Assembly (NCBI RefSeq): GCF_008831285.2
Contig: NC_045144.1
Span: 744,001-808,000 of the forward strand
Direction: 5' to 3'
DNA length: 64,000 bases
Source: Nymphaea colorata
Lineage: Eukaryota; Streptophyta; Magnoliopsida; Nymphaeales; Nymphaeaceae
Shown piece by piece: positions 35,748-48,367 of this stretch. A program made the position numbers and the translations under genes. Within the stretch, counting starts at the first letter, position 1; every line of letters begins with the position of its first letter. Below the pieces are notes generated by a model that worked only from the letters and a program-made list of their open reading frames with translations, was not told the DNA's origin and did no database searches.

Positions 35748-38700
35748 ATACTTGTGAGTTCGGATGTGCATGCAACTCAATCTCATATTGGGGCGGGTCT
35801 GCAGGCAGTGGAGAGAAGAAACTGCACTTTGGCCACCATCATTGTCATGGGATATCGCCTTTTGATTCCTCAATCGATGCGATGCTGTGGATGAGATAAA
35901 ACTTTAAAAACCTGGAATTGGTTCTCGAACTGATGGACTAGCATTTGCTTATCCATCTGTAGGAACAAGTTTTCTCAGACATCTTCGACTTAATTTCTTT
36001 CTTAAGTGGGCATCTGATATACTTTTGATGACATATGTGGAGGGCTACATATCTATATGATCCAATATATTGCATGCCTAATGTCTGATTTGTACAGGTT
36101 AAAAGTGAAAACTGCAAGGACCGCACCTTCTTAGGCATGAAGTAACATAAAGCACCCATATAAATAGATATGTTTTCTCTTCTTCATGTTTTGTATTTGT
36201 TATGTCTTCTGTTTTGTCACTTTCAGGTTTTCAATCTTTTTCATTGGAGGAAAGAGATCCAGGGAAATTGTGTATAGTCACTCATGCTCGGTTAGACTTC
36301 TGCTAAGCATCCCCCATTTTGCCAACCTATTTAGGGGTTGTTCTTATTATGAAAACTGTACGAGTGTCCCTGCTGCCGAATGACTCCTTAACAGTAGTGG
36401 AGCCTCATTGCGGGTTTTGTAAGCAATTTCCTATACCAGTCATCGATACTTCTTTTTTTTAATTCTTTTTTATATACCTTAAAATTGAAAGTTAAACTAA
36501 TACTACCCCCCAGTCAGAAATTTGGCTTTGCCACTACCCCTTTAGGGTTCTATTTTTCTTCAGCTTGATCTCTAGCTGAAAACCATTTTGGTGATTTTTG
36601 GACTCTGCTTAGTTTGAAGGTGTGAAGCATAGACTCTCCATCCAACATGCACCAAACTCCACAAGTTAGTGATGTGATCCATATTTTGGTGATTGATTAT
36701 AACCTTGCTTAGCTTACCTTGCAATCAAGTTGAGGAGTTACCATGTTCTAAGTTTAAAATATATAGTTTTCCAGTACCTAACAGAAATTCTTGTATAATA
36801 ATGTAATTGCACTGCATGAAGTTCCGGCAGCCACTGCTTGTGAAATCAAATAGATTTTTTGCGTTCGGAAACTGTCGAGGGAGCCCCTCGTTCTATTCAT
36901 GAGATATCAAATAGGTAATTAAATATACAAATGACAGTAATTAATCCACTTTCTATGTCATAACTTATAGACACCAAGATTGGAACATTTTTCCAGGGGA
37001 CTTGCGGTGGCTGGTGACATTAGCTAGTGATGTAACAAGTTCTTGCGTCATTTACCGGGGATCGCATGCAACTTTTTGTGTTTTCTGCACCCTTCTCCAC
37101 AATCCAAGCAATTTTAAGTAATAGCATTTGAATATTCTTGTGTTGAAGAATTCCAATCACCATTTGATCAATAAGAGAGATATCTTAACGTATTCCTTTG
37201 GTAACAACAATAAGCGGTGAACATGCTGTAAAAAGGGAAGTATTGAAGCGAAGTGTGGGTTGCTGTGCACCATTGCCCCACATCAGTATTGTTGCGACGA
37301 TGCTGGACCTAGTTGCTGTCACATCATAGTCCCCACATCAGACCCAGGTCGGTGACTCACGTGCCCTTCAGCCAAAAAGTCTTCGCTCCACCACTAAAGA
37401 AGGGGCTGAGATCACAATTTGGCGGGCTAGCGTGAAATTATTCATGTCATGAGGAATCAATTTTTTGAAAGATCATAGTAATTTTGCTTTGCTGGGCTAT
37501 CCTACATCCTTTGATGGGATATTCATATGATCCATCTATTGTACAAGGTCGACTGGAAAATAAACGAATGTCATCATACTTTAAACATGTTTAAGGGTAA
37601 TTAAAATGGGTGATTGACAATGGATTGGCGCGATCATTTCTAAATATTCAAGTGATTCAAAGATGAACCTCCACGGCTGGATGGTTATTTGTTTTTTTGG
37701 TGTCAATAAAAAACATTGCAAAATATGCATTTGCAACGATCAATTGCTTGACCATGGTTTTCAATTATGAAATCCAACTTTTATGGCAGTTTTTAACAAT
37801 ACAAAATAACCATCCGAGCACAGAAATAGCTGCCTAATTTCAACACACAGACACACACACTCATATATATGTATATATATTCCCATTAGCAACTCCCTAG
37901 ACAACTGCACTTGAGGCTCTTAATTCTGTTGAACAAATTTGGCCACCTGGTCATTGCTCAATCTCATAAGACAATATTTGAAACTGTAGGAAACCTAATT
38001 TGAAGAAAGAAACAATATTGTAAAAGCAGTATCGTATCACTTATCGATCAGGCTAACCTATATATGTATGGTAACATATTGTAAATTTATTTTTGTAATG
38101 CATTCACAATTAAAAAAGAAAAAATAGCAATAAATTCTGATAAAACCAAGAAAAATGTTTCCTATATAAAACAACTCATCACAATGTTACACACATAATA
38201 AAAATTTACAAATCTTCATCTACAGACATAATAATGGTAAGACATGATAACCATGATAAAATTTGAGGTCTTAAAGACTTTTACAATAAACGTTTTACTG
38301 CTTTTACATCATATTATCAAACATTTATAATATGCAACCTTTCTATTCACCTTCTTCATCTTCATTATAATATTCAAACTCATTTTGCTCCATTGTTTTC
38401 ATCCCCTTCAAGTGGAATGTCCTCACCAGCATATGCAGGCTCACCTTCTTCAATGTTCAAAAGGAGCAGGCCACAATGAGGCCTCCATCCTTTCACATCA
38501 AATTCCTCAGATGATCACTGCTGCTCAGAGCATCATTGTCAAAATTCAAAAGAAATTGCAAATTCCAAAGAATGGCTACTAATGGTGCTAGAGTCACTCT
38601 CAAAAGCATGTTCCTTTCTTCCAGCAGCCACAATTCACTTCAAGCCTTCCAAGATAGTCAAACTAATTGAAATATTCATCTCCAAAATATTTTTATTGCA

Positions 38701-38760
38701 TGACGAATGACAAATACAAGTGCCATGTAGTGAAACATGAAGAGGTAATCTGATGGTCTC

Positions 38761-38950
38761 CAGTGGCAGAGTTACATTGTAGCTGGTGTGGGAAATTACC
38801 CACACCAGCCTACAAATTTTGCCTTATTTGCATATGTAAATATAATTGAATTTTATTGTTTCTTTTTTTTTTCCTTTACATATGGGTGACCCTTCAAGTT
38901 TAAAACTAAACAGAGTGCCCCTCAATCAGAAATTTCTAGCTCTGCCACTG
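38761..38950. mobile_element. MITE paralogue in the reversed block
   Basis: Ends CAGTGGCAGAGTTACA and CTAGCTCTGCCACTG. This is the 13754-13943 element carried along by the duplication. The flanks (GATGGTCTC and GGTGGTGTC) are now imperfect copies of the target-site duplication. Confidence 0.55.
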
Positions 38951-40998
38951 GTGGTGTCACTAGTTAAACGATAGCATGACATTTTCAATTTGCGATCAAA
39001 ATTGGAAATGATTGATGAGATGCAAGTATGAATGGCAAGAAATAATTTATGGAAAGCATTATTATATCTTATCAAGTTATCAAGGATTCCTATTAATATG
39101 AAGTAAGAAATAAATGGATTACTTGGATGAAGGCCTTCACACATGCTAATGGTTGCATAGATAAACCCTGAGGTCATAGACATTTTTGGTTTGCTTGGCC
39201 TTTTACATAAGTCCTCTATTGCTAAAGTTTCATATATATATATATATATATATATAAACATTATGATACACATAAAATAGGTTTTTAAAGATTGAAATGC
39301 GACCCTTTGAATCCAGCCGTATAACTAAATCAAAAATATTTTACTTGCATAATAAGTTCTAGAGTCTTTGGGGTATTATTGTAAACCAACTTAAATTATT
39401 TCTTTCTTTTCCTTTGTGTAGTCTAAACAAACATAGTTTGAACAATTCTTTTTCTTTCTATTCAAACAAGCTTTTATAACAATTTGTTTCATTCTATTTT
39501 CTTTCCTCTCCTTTTCTTCCAAAATCCTTTCTTTCCCTTTCCATTCTTTTCCTTTTATCCTACTTTCTCTCCATCCAAACAGGTGCTATAGGTCAACGAA
39601 AAATTTATTTAACAATTGGGATTGTGTTGCCTAAAGCCTCTCTAAGAGCCAGCACGTTTGAAATGACTTTATATAAGAAGTTACATGGGGAAATAGGTTG
39701 CTACTGGTGTACACTTGTAGCTCCTTCTATCTTGAGAATCAGAACAATCACAGTGTTGTTAAACTTCTTCACCATTCATCTTATTCCCAAGAAATCTTCA
39801 ACCATCTTGATCAGGTAATGACTGGTTACTCCTCGGTATTGTTGAAAAAGGAACCTGAAGGATCCATTACGTCCCGAAGCACTCTCCGCTTTCAAACTAA
39901 AGTTGCATACTTCAGTTCTTTTGTTAAACCGGATCTTAGGATTTGTCGGACTCATCTCTCTTTTCCACTCGCCAGCACAGACTACTATTTAAAATAAGAA
40001 CAAAACATGTCATAGCCATCTCTCTCTCTCTCTCTCGCTCTCTTCATGCAAGAGAAGTCAAAGGTCATGGAGCTCTTTGTTTCTTTCTTCCACCACACTT
40101 TCACTTTCAGTGGTAGACAAGTAAAAAAAGAGAGGAACAACCCTGTTGAATAGAAAGCATTAAATTACATGATATGACATTGTTGATATTAAAGTAACTG
40201 TCTTGATGGGAAAGACGCAGACTTAGAGGTGGAATAGAAAGGCTCGAATCAAAATACTTATGTGAAGTTGGTAGATTGAACTTCCCATGGCAATATGGTG
40301 GCTATCGAAGACAGGAATTATGAATACCATGGCAACAAGAAAAATCCAAATCTGTTATATCAGAAGCAATTGACAGTCTAATTATATGCTCTTCAAGCAG
40401 AAGAATAAGTTTCCACAACTTTTCGACCTTTTTTATGAAGGAAGTCTCTCATGTATATCACTGACTTCAACACAAAGCAGCATCACCACAAAAGCCTGTA
40501 GAAAACACATATGCTAATGAAACCACATCTGAAAGACGCCCTGCCATGATCGACCAGCTTCCCTTCCCTATTTTAAAGCTATTCACAGTAACTACACCAC
40601 GGTCCTCATGAATCTTCATGGTTGCCGATCGTCACTAGCTGATGCCGGAAGGAATTCCATCTTTCTGTTTGCTCTCCCTCCCCCCTCTCTCTCTCTCCCT
40701 CTCTCTAGACATGCATAAGAACTCAAAACACGTGGAGCTGTCTCTTTATTTCTTTCTTCCACCACACTTCACTTTTAGTGGTGGAGAATTAAAAAAAGAG
40801 GGGAACCACCCTGTTCAATAGAAACAAATAATTTACATTGATAAGACTTTTCTCAATATTTTTTGTTATAAAAGCGATAGCACTGTCATTGAAAATTTTA
40901 TATATATATACTTTATTTTTCTCCTAGCTATCTATCAAGTTAGATCGGACAACCGTGATTAGATGGCTGAATAACTCTAAAAAGTCAGTTCACCATTC

Positions 40999-41022
40999 AA
41001 TATATATATATATATGTATGTG

Positions 41023-41053
<31 letters not shown>

Positions 41054-41064
41054 ACACACACACA
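40999..41064. repeat. (TA)n / (CA)n microsatellite
   Basis: Short counterpart of the 11321-11522 cluster. Confidence 0.85.
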
Positions 41065-41454
41065 GACTAATATTTGTGTTAAAAAGACAGTTCACCATTC
41101 AACATACCTCTTATATTTGTGTTAAAAAGTGTTCTGAACAAAATATGAATCTCCTAATGTCTTCTTTATAAACACTAATTTAATCTAAACAATGTTTATG
41201 TTCAAATTACTTTTATAAAAAAAAGTATTTTTTCTAATATTAAAATTTTGATGTTATAAGTGCCATTCCTTTTTTAATTGTTATGGTATATTAATAAAAT
41301 AAAAAATAACTAACTCAATGTATGTTTATCCCCAAATATATTTTAAGATAGTGCTAAGTTATAAAGGAAAGGAATTTTTATACGCCCAGCTTCTGTCCCT
41401 TATTTATCTAAGTGGTATGTTATTTATATATACATATATATGCACATGCACATG

Positions 41455-41455
<1 letters not shown>

Positions 41456-41488
<33 letters not shown>
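41456..41488. repeat. (GA)n microsatellite
   Basis: About 33 bases of uninterrupted GA, homologous to the CT tract near 10940 on the other strand. Confidence 0.9.
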
Positions 41489-41494
<6 letters not shown>

Positions 41495-41898
41495 TTAAAT
41501 GAAACTAAAAACATCCAAAGAGAAATGGAAGCCACAGTACAACTTAAAAAAAAAGGACGAACCAAAAGAAAATAGAAGCAGCAGAGAAGAAGAGAGGAAC
41601 CAATCTGACAGCGAGAAATCCCTCAGGATAGCTAAAAGCTCCATTCTTAGGGTTTGCAATAAGTGGCGGAAAATGAAACGAGCTTTAGGAAAGAACACTT
41701 AATTGGGAATGATCCAAATCTTCCACCAGAAAATACAAAACCATGTATGCCAACTTCAAATACAGATGGCACATGGATCTACAACTTTAGTTTAAAGGAA
41801 TTAGATATTTTCCTCTTGTTGACAAATCTAGCACAGCTCTATGTTACAGAAATTTCCTAATAGCCATCCGTTAGCAAACTAACCAAAATATCTTGATT

Positions 41899-42289
41899 GC
41901 CACGTTATTTTCTCCAGAAACCCCAAAGGAGCATTTGCTGATGGATACGAAAGAGATACATGGGCTCTACTACATCAACTAAATCGAAGACAAACAAGGC
42001 CACCACCAACAACAATCAAATTCTCTCGGGCCAACTAAATTGAAGACAAGCAAGGCCAGGAGAAAGACAAAGAATGTATCGTTTCTTTGATGTCCTTAAT
42101 TTGTACTTTGGTGTTTTCTTGTCATCTATTTTACATTTTGCTTTCATTTTACATGCAAAAATTGGTTTGAATCAACCTATTTGAATTGTACCAGTTCGTT
42201 CTCGGCCCAATATTTCCTGATTTTATCATCCAGATAGCACTAGCTTTGATAGTCATACATGAAAAGACCTCAATACTTAGTAAGTTTCT
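41899..42289 (+). pseudogene. Short copia fragment inserted in block beta
   Basis: This stretch is absent from the left arm, where the flanks meet at about 10525-10533. Its start reads DCHVIFSPETPKEH and then KEIHGLYYIN, the end of the copia protease/pre-integrase region (compare REMSSIYYIN at 48474-48510). The 3' part (42110-42200) matches 49225-49340. It is therefore a deleted version of the longer insertion at 48368-49390. Stops interrupt it. Confidence 0.55.
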
Positions 42290-42820
42290 TGTGAAGTTAC
42301 ATCATGTTTTGCATGTCTACATATATATATTCCGCACACCTTAATTAGGTCGTCATGCCACACACCTTAATTAGGTCAATGATGCATCACTCAGATGCTT
42401 TGAGGCGTTGATCTAGGTGATGCACAGAGACCTCATGCAGATGTGCACTTCTAACAACACTGGTTTAGGCTACTTGTCAAAGAAATAAAAATCTGGCAGA
42501 AGAAGATTCCATGCATGACTCTTTCGCAGTCCACATCTTCTGTTAATCTTTCCACCATAAGAGCTGTTTCAGAATAAAAAAACAAATCAGGCCAAATCGG
42601 AGAGAGCGAGACAGAGAGAGAGAAAGAGGGTGATGACAGTTGCTCATGATGAGAGCAATGAGTGGAGAGTGTTCAGCTGAGTTCAGGTGGACATGCACCA
42701 ACACGAACAGATTTGCATTAATAACACAGTCGTAGCGAAAAAGAGTGTCCGGTCCAAGAAGGTACTCTATATAGAGAAGATATATGTTGTAAGAAAAAGA
42801 TGACTAAGAAGATTGATTAT

Positions 42821-42852
<32 letters not shown>
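42821..42852. repeat. (TA)n microsatellite
   Basis: About 30 bases, the short counterpart of 9471-9609. Confidence 0.85.
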
Positions 42853-44030
42853 CCTGTAGAAACGGGTTGTCAAAACAGGTTATATGTAAAAAAATTGTGT
42901 ATATGGGTACATAATGACCAAAATATCCCTGTTTATAGTAGAAAAGGAACATTTTAAAAGGGTAAAAAAAGGTTATGAAAAAATTAAAAAGTGTAAAATA
43001 GACATAGTACGTCACTAAAAAAATCAGAAATAACCCAATCTTAATCTTTTTTCCTATGATACTGTATACTTGTGGACCCACAGAAGTGTGCAGCAACTCG
43101 ATCTCATATCTCATATCGGGCATTGACCAGTTCCACAGATTCAAGTGGCCGAAGAAGAATAAAGAGGAGAGGGGGTTGGTGGTGGAGGAGAAACTGAACT
43201 TTAGCCACCAGCGTTGTCATGGGATGTCGCTTGTCAATTTCTTCAATCGATGCAGCTTGAGTTTTCGACACAGATGGTCAACGGCAAAGCTCTCTCTAAA
43301 GAACGTAGGTGACTTTAGACTTAATTTTTTGCTTAGGTGGGCATTTGAGATCCTTTTAATGATGTACGTGGAGGGATATATATCTATATGATCCAATATA
43401 TTGCATGCCTAAGGTCTGATTTGTACAGGTGAAAAGTGAAAACTGGAAGGAAAGCACCTCTAACATCAGAAAGCATCTAAATATGCTTTCTATATCAAAA
43501 TTTTATCCCTCTATACATATCATTCTTGCAGCCAAAACAATACCAAAAGCTGAATTTTTCATTATAACTCGCGACCTTTGAAAGTTGATCAAACAAACTG
43601 ATCGTCGCTAACATCATCTCTAAGAACTGATCACCTTCTAACCAATACTTTCGGCTCAAACCGGATGGTTGCTGTAATGCCCACGTTTTTCTTTTTCTTT
43701 TTCTTTATTATCACAAAAATTTTAATAAGAGTATAGGCTATAATTGGTAGATTCAATAACTGATGAAAATAGTTGAAACTGTCAACTATATCATAAAGTG
43801 GGCAGTCATGGAAAGAAATGAAAGGGTTACCAAATATATACCTAGATAGAAGTGGTAACTGAAAATATTAAATGAAACTAAAAGATGATTGAGTGCAGCC
43901 GAAAAGCCTTGCTGAGAAAAATCATTTGGGGGTGTTGCTCGCTATGTATTGGCCTTATTTAACCCCATACCTCAGGTTCCCATTTGCTGCAGCCATAGGG
44001 GGAAGGGTTCCAGCAGTTAGAAATTAGGAA

Positions 44031-44195
44031 AAGGTGACAGCTAACCCTTGTTTTCCTGCACCTTGGGGTGAAGATCAAGAGCAAAGAGGCACTGGTCCAC
44101 GTGACTTTTATACGCTGCTTGGAGGATCAAGAACGCCAAGGAGCTAGGGTGCTGACAGTAAAAAATCAGGGGCTGTACAGTTAGAGACACCCTCG
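44031..44195 (+). other. Exon-like stretch, paralogue of 8142-8310
   Basis: Reads KEALVHVTFIRCLEDQ and VLTVKNQGLYS followed by TAG. The donor position reads CTCGTAAGT. The protein is not recognised. The stop shows that this copy is no longer coding. Confidence 0.22.
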
Positions 44196-44443
44196 TAAGT
44201 ATTATATAGTCTCTTTTATAAATAATCTATATAGGTAGGTATATATATATATAAATCAAGGAGAATTCTACTTGGTGGGGCAGAAATTATACATGTAAAT
44301 GCATGTTTTGCAAGGAAATCATGCTACACTGCCTTGGAATGGCAGCCCTCTTGGCGGACTGAATTGATTGCAGCATAGAGCAATAAGGTATGGGAATACT
44401 CAGCTATGAGTGCAAAATGTAGCCCCTGTACCTTTGTTGTTTG

Positions 44444-44446
<3 letters not shown>

Positions 44447-44477
<31 letters not shown>
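44447..44477. repeat. (TA)n microsatellite
   Basis: About 31 bases, homologous to 7862-7892. Confidence 0.85.
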
Positions 44478-44480
<3 letters not shown>

Positions 44481-44714
44481 GCGAATCTATGTATTTACAT
44501 GCCTAGATATGAATAGATGTGTGAACTGTTATATTCTGGAAATGATACACAACACTCTTAGTCTTAGACATCTCTGATTGCCTAAAAATAAATATATATA
44601 TGCATGTATGAGGTGTAATTACCTGTTTGCGGAAAAATAAATGGGTATTTTTAGGGTAATACATGAGCTGTTTGTGAAAGAATATATATATAATGTGGTA
44701 CTATTTTCATAATA

Positions 44715-47286
44715 TAGCTATATGAAGCACACTGTGACACCCTTGTGCTGGAATTGTCTGTAACATGTGTTTCTAGTTCCATGAAGGTCTAAGTATGCTG
44801 AAATTGATGGTATGTGCACATGAAAGTGATTGGATCCAGTTTGAACTGCTGAGGACCTTGAGGAACTTGGAATGATTCTAGGCAACTCAATAAGTGGTAA
44901 ACTCTCTTTTAGCTTATCAATAGGTCTAGGCTTAACACATTCATATCTGGATGATGACCTTAGATAACTTGAAATGTTTGAGGCAGTAAAAGAGGGACCA
45001 CAATGAGAGTATAAAAAATTTCTTTCGTCAAAAATAACATGTCTAGATATGATGACACAATTAGAGATTGGATTGTAACAAACACAGCCTTTATGACAGC
45101 TCCCATACCCAATGAAGACGCAGGTTTGAGCTTTGGGTTCTAGTTTTGAAGCATGTCTAGGCCCATTCACTGGATAGACGGTACAACCAAAGGTCCTTAG
45201 ATGACTATATTTTGGAACTTCATGCAAGAGCTTCTCATACGGCGTCATTTGCAAGTCTGCAATAGGCAACCTGTTAATAAGATGAACAGCAGTTTTAAAA
45301 GCATCAAACCAAAATTTTGTGGCATATTGGCATGAATAATCATGGTGAGTCCCATTTCCACTAGATGCCTATGCTTCCTTTCTACTATCTCGTTCTACTG
45401 TGATGTGTAAGGGCATGTTATCCGTCGACGAATACCTTTCAAGAAATGTGATAAATTCTTTGCTCATGAATTTTCCTCCTCCATCTGAATGGAAAATTTT
45501 CATTTTTGTTTCAAGTTGATGCTCTACTATGCTTAAAAAGGTTTTAAAACATGGAAGCGTATCACTTTTCTTTGACAAGGAAAAGATCCAAGAGAAGTGA
45601 GAGTAGTCATCAACCATTAAGAAATAATACATGTAACCTTCTCGTGAAGCACATGGTGCAGGTCCCCAAATATCAACATGTAACACTTCAAGAGGTTTGG
45701 TCGCATGAAACTCAGCTTTAGGAAAATAAATTTTATGCATTTTTCCAAGCACACATGAAGAATAAAAATCTAATTTATGTCTTTCATCAACAGAAATTAA
45801 ACCAGCAACTTTCAATGAGTTTAACAACTGAAAGTGAGCATGTCCTAGACGCTGCCATAACTAAATGACTGAGTAAGAATTTTGAGAAACCAAAGAAGTA
45901 TTAGCAGTCTTTTCTTGTTCGTCATCTCCAATACTGATAGGATTGCTAGTAGAGTCCTTCCTTTCTCTCATCCATCTATAGAGTCCTCCTTTCTCAAGCG
46001 GCCCTGTGTGAAGAATCTTGCCCGTCTGCATATTATTAACAATAAAACCATTAGAGGAAAATGCAATAGAGCATTGGTTGTCTTTGGTAAACCTTGCTAT
46101 TGACATAAGATTCTTGTGTGCTTTAGGAGCATCCAACACATTTTTCAAAACAATGGATCACGTCTTGATAGGTAGGTACACATTCCCTATATTTTTAATT
46201 TGCATCTTACTACCATTGCCAACTATAGTAGAATTAGAACCATGATATGGAACTTTACCTTGCATATCTTGTTCTGAATTTGTCACATGGTGGGAGGCAC
46301 CTACGTCTGGATACCAGGCTGAGTCTTGAGTATTGCTAACATTTTCTCGGCTACTAGATGCATTATCAGATTTTCCCATGTTGAGTGCCATGGCCATAAA
46401 CGCCTTTGGAATATCATAACATTGTCAAGCGGTATGATTTTTTCTACCAAAATGTTGACAAGTTACTCCTTGGCTAGACTTGTTAGTATTATTATTTTTT
46501 CCATAGTTTCCTCTTCCTCCATTACAGCCTCTACCCCTACCACCATTATAGTTGCCATGCCCACGCCCTTGTTCAGCAATTGTTCAGCAATAAAGGCAGT
46601 GGCAGTGGCATGAACCTGAGTCATCTGGGATGAAGAAAGCATTCCAAGTCATCGCTCTTGAGTAATTAACATATCACATAATTCAGACCATGAAAGCAGA
46701 TCTTTGAATGCTGTAACCGTGGTAATAAAAGATTCATATTCAGAATTCAGTCCATTCAAGGTATAGAGAACAACATCTATATCTGAGACAAAGTGTTGCA
46801 CTCTGCTAAGAGAATCATGTAAGAAACTAATATGTGCAAGGTATTCAGTCATAGACATTCCTCCCTTTTTTATGTTTTGTAATTCTCTTTTCAACTGAAT
46901 AATACGAAGATTATTTTGTGAGGCATACTGTTTTTCAAGGATGCACCAAGCATCTATAGCCGTGCCAACACGTACCTATTGTTACATGACTGGTTGAGTC
47001 ACAGTGACTTTGATCCAACTTAGTGCAAGTTGGTCTTCATGATACCATAAATCATATGCAGTATTTTATTGTGTGTGTGCTTCATCAAGAAATTCAGGTG
47101 GAGCAGAACATTTTCCAATAACATACTTCATCAAATTTTGACTTTTCATACACTTTCAATTTGAGAACATCAGAGAAGATAATTTGATTGATCAAGCTTG
47201 ACTGAAACCAAACTTGAGAAAGCATTCCATTGTGTACCTGGTGGAGTAGGAGTGCAAGGAGCGTTAGAAGAGGACAATGGAGCCAT
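44715..47286 (-). pseudogene. Ty1/copia element: gag, protease and integrase, no reverse transcriptase
   Basis: Reading leftward, ATG at 47286 starts gag (MAPLSSSNAP). A UBN2-type region follows (ELQNIKKGGMSMTEYLAHI near 46890-46835, then LNGLNSEYESF), broken by frameshifts. The protease motif near 46300 reads WYPDVGASHHVTN, with Val in place of the Ser or Thr of the active site. The pre-integrase part has LGHAHFQLLNSLK. The integrase has SSCVLGKMHK with one zinc Cys replaced by Tyr, then VDIWGPAP, FHSDGGGKF and a degenerate E region (about 45720-45370). An SRLFGC-like region follows (THLRTFGC-type, VFIGYGSCHKGCVCYNP). Stops lie near 45363 and 45860. It breaks off at 44715. Reverse transcriptase, RNase H and the 3' LTR are missing. 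Confidence 0.85.
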
Positions 47287-47338
47287 ATTATACTAGAAAA
47301 AACTCACTCGTTCAATCAACAGCCGACAAGCACAGTCA

Positions 47339-47790
47339 TTACGATTTGAGTCTGATAAACAAAAAAGGTGACTGAGGAGGCGTATCGGGCGACTGAAGGG
47401 GCAGATAGGCCTCGGTGGCACTCCCTTGTTCGCATGCTCCTCGATGAACATGTGAACACAAAAGGAAACAGCACGCCCCTTGGTGAGGGCAGGAAACAGC
47501 GTGACCTTCCCTTGTTGTGACACAGAAAAGGAAGTCAATAGCATGCTCCTCGGTGATGGCTGGAAATAGCATGGCCTTCCTTAGACAAAAAAGGAGGCAC
47601 GTGCCTCGCTGAAGGCAGGGATAACACACTCCAAAAGGAAGGCACGCTCCTCGATGAAGGTAAAAAACAACACACTCGGTGCCACGCTCTTGTTCAAACA
47701 CTAAAAGGAGCAGCACGCTCCTTAGTGAAACAGCGTGCTCCTTGGTGAAGACAAGAAGCAGCATGCTCCTCAGTGAAGGCCTTGGTAGCT
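47339..47790 (-). repeat. Degenerate tandem repeat in the copia leader
   Basis: Between the primer binding site and gag, a 30-40 base unit recurs at least seven times, recognisable by GCACGCTCCT.GGTGAAGG-like words on the plus strand (for example near 47475, 47540, 47600, 47645, 47710, 47730 and 47765). The minus strand stays open for 141 codons from 47764 (repeats of TKEHA or HRGAC type). I have no family match and would not call it a protein gene. Confidence 0.55.
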
Positions 47791-48025
47791 TTCACTTGCT
47801 CACCACAAAAAAAAAAGAGCATGAAACCGCACACTCCTCTGTGGTTTCCCTTGTTACGCAAAAAACTATGGATGTAGGAAGAGGAAAAGGAGACGCAATA
47901 CGGGACGCAGCAGAGAGGCTGGAAAACGATGGTGCCTGCATCAAACAATGGTCGTGCACCAGACAGGTGAAGCGTGGCTCTAGAAAGATGCAGGATACGG
48001 AAGACCATAGTGAAAGCAGTTGCAG

Positions 48026-48039
48026 GCTCTGATACCAAG
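48026..48039 (-). promoter_or_regulatory. Copia primer binding site (minus strand)
   Basis: The minus strand reads TTGGTATCAGAGCC, complementary to initiator methionine tRNA, between the LTR and the leader of the 44.7-48.4 kb element. Confidence 0.8.
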
Positions 48040-48040
48040 T

Positions 48041-48367
48041 TAAAAGAAAAGATGAACACACAGGTGTAACGTGGTTTGGCTAAAATCCGCCTACATCCAC
48101 ACAAACAATCTCTCTTCTATTCAATAACCACACAGAGAGAGTATATATATTTATAATCACTTTATACAATTTAGATTCTTGATTTTAGGATCTTGATTTA
48201 CACGACAGATTTGGGCAGAATTATAGGAGAAGATAGGGGTAATGATTTTTTTCTCATTTAGAGAAGATTGGTCAGTTTTGGATAGCTCTTGAGTTTTGGA
48301 AACCGTACCCTGTCCTTTGTAACTGATCCTGATCGTATCCGTTCCATAGATCTTATCATTGTTAACA
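48041..48367 (-). repeat. 5' LTR of the minus-strand copia element
   Basis: On the minus strand the LTR opens with TGTTAACAATG at 48367 and ends next to the primer binding site. A TATA box (TATAAATATATATAC, about 48141-48155) and a GTGTGGATGTAGGCGG...CCAAACCACGTTACA leader-type motif near 48060-48105 are as expected for plant copia LTRs. The matching 3' LTR is not in the window because the element is truncated at 44715. The exact inner end is uncertain by a few bases. Confidence 0.65.

Larger units (their letters stand above)
35560..45100 (-). repeat. Segmental duplication block beta, copy C (reversed)
   Basis: Reverse complement of 7248-17910, colinear over most of its length. Examples: 36030-36170 pairs with 17350-17500, 39580-39960 with 12720-13100, 42590-43430 with 8900-9850. 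It lacks the part matching 14.83-15.69 kb and has an extra about 390 bases at 41899-42289. It is followed without a break by the copia element at 44715-48367. Confidence 0.8.
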
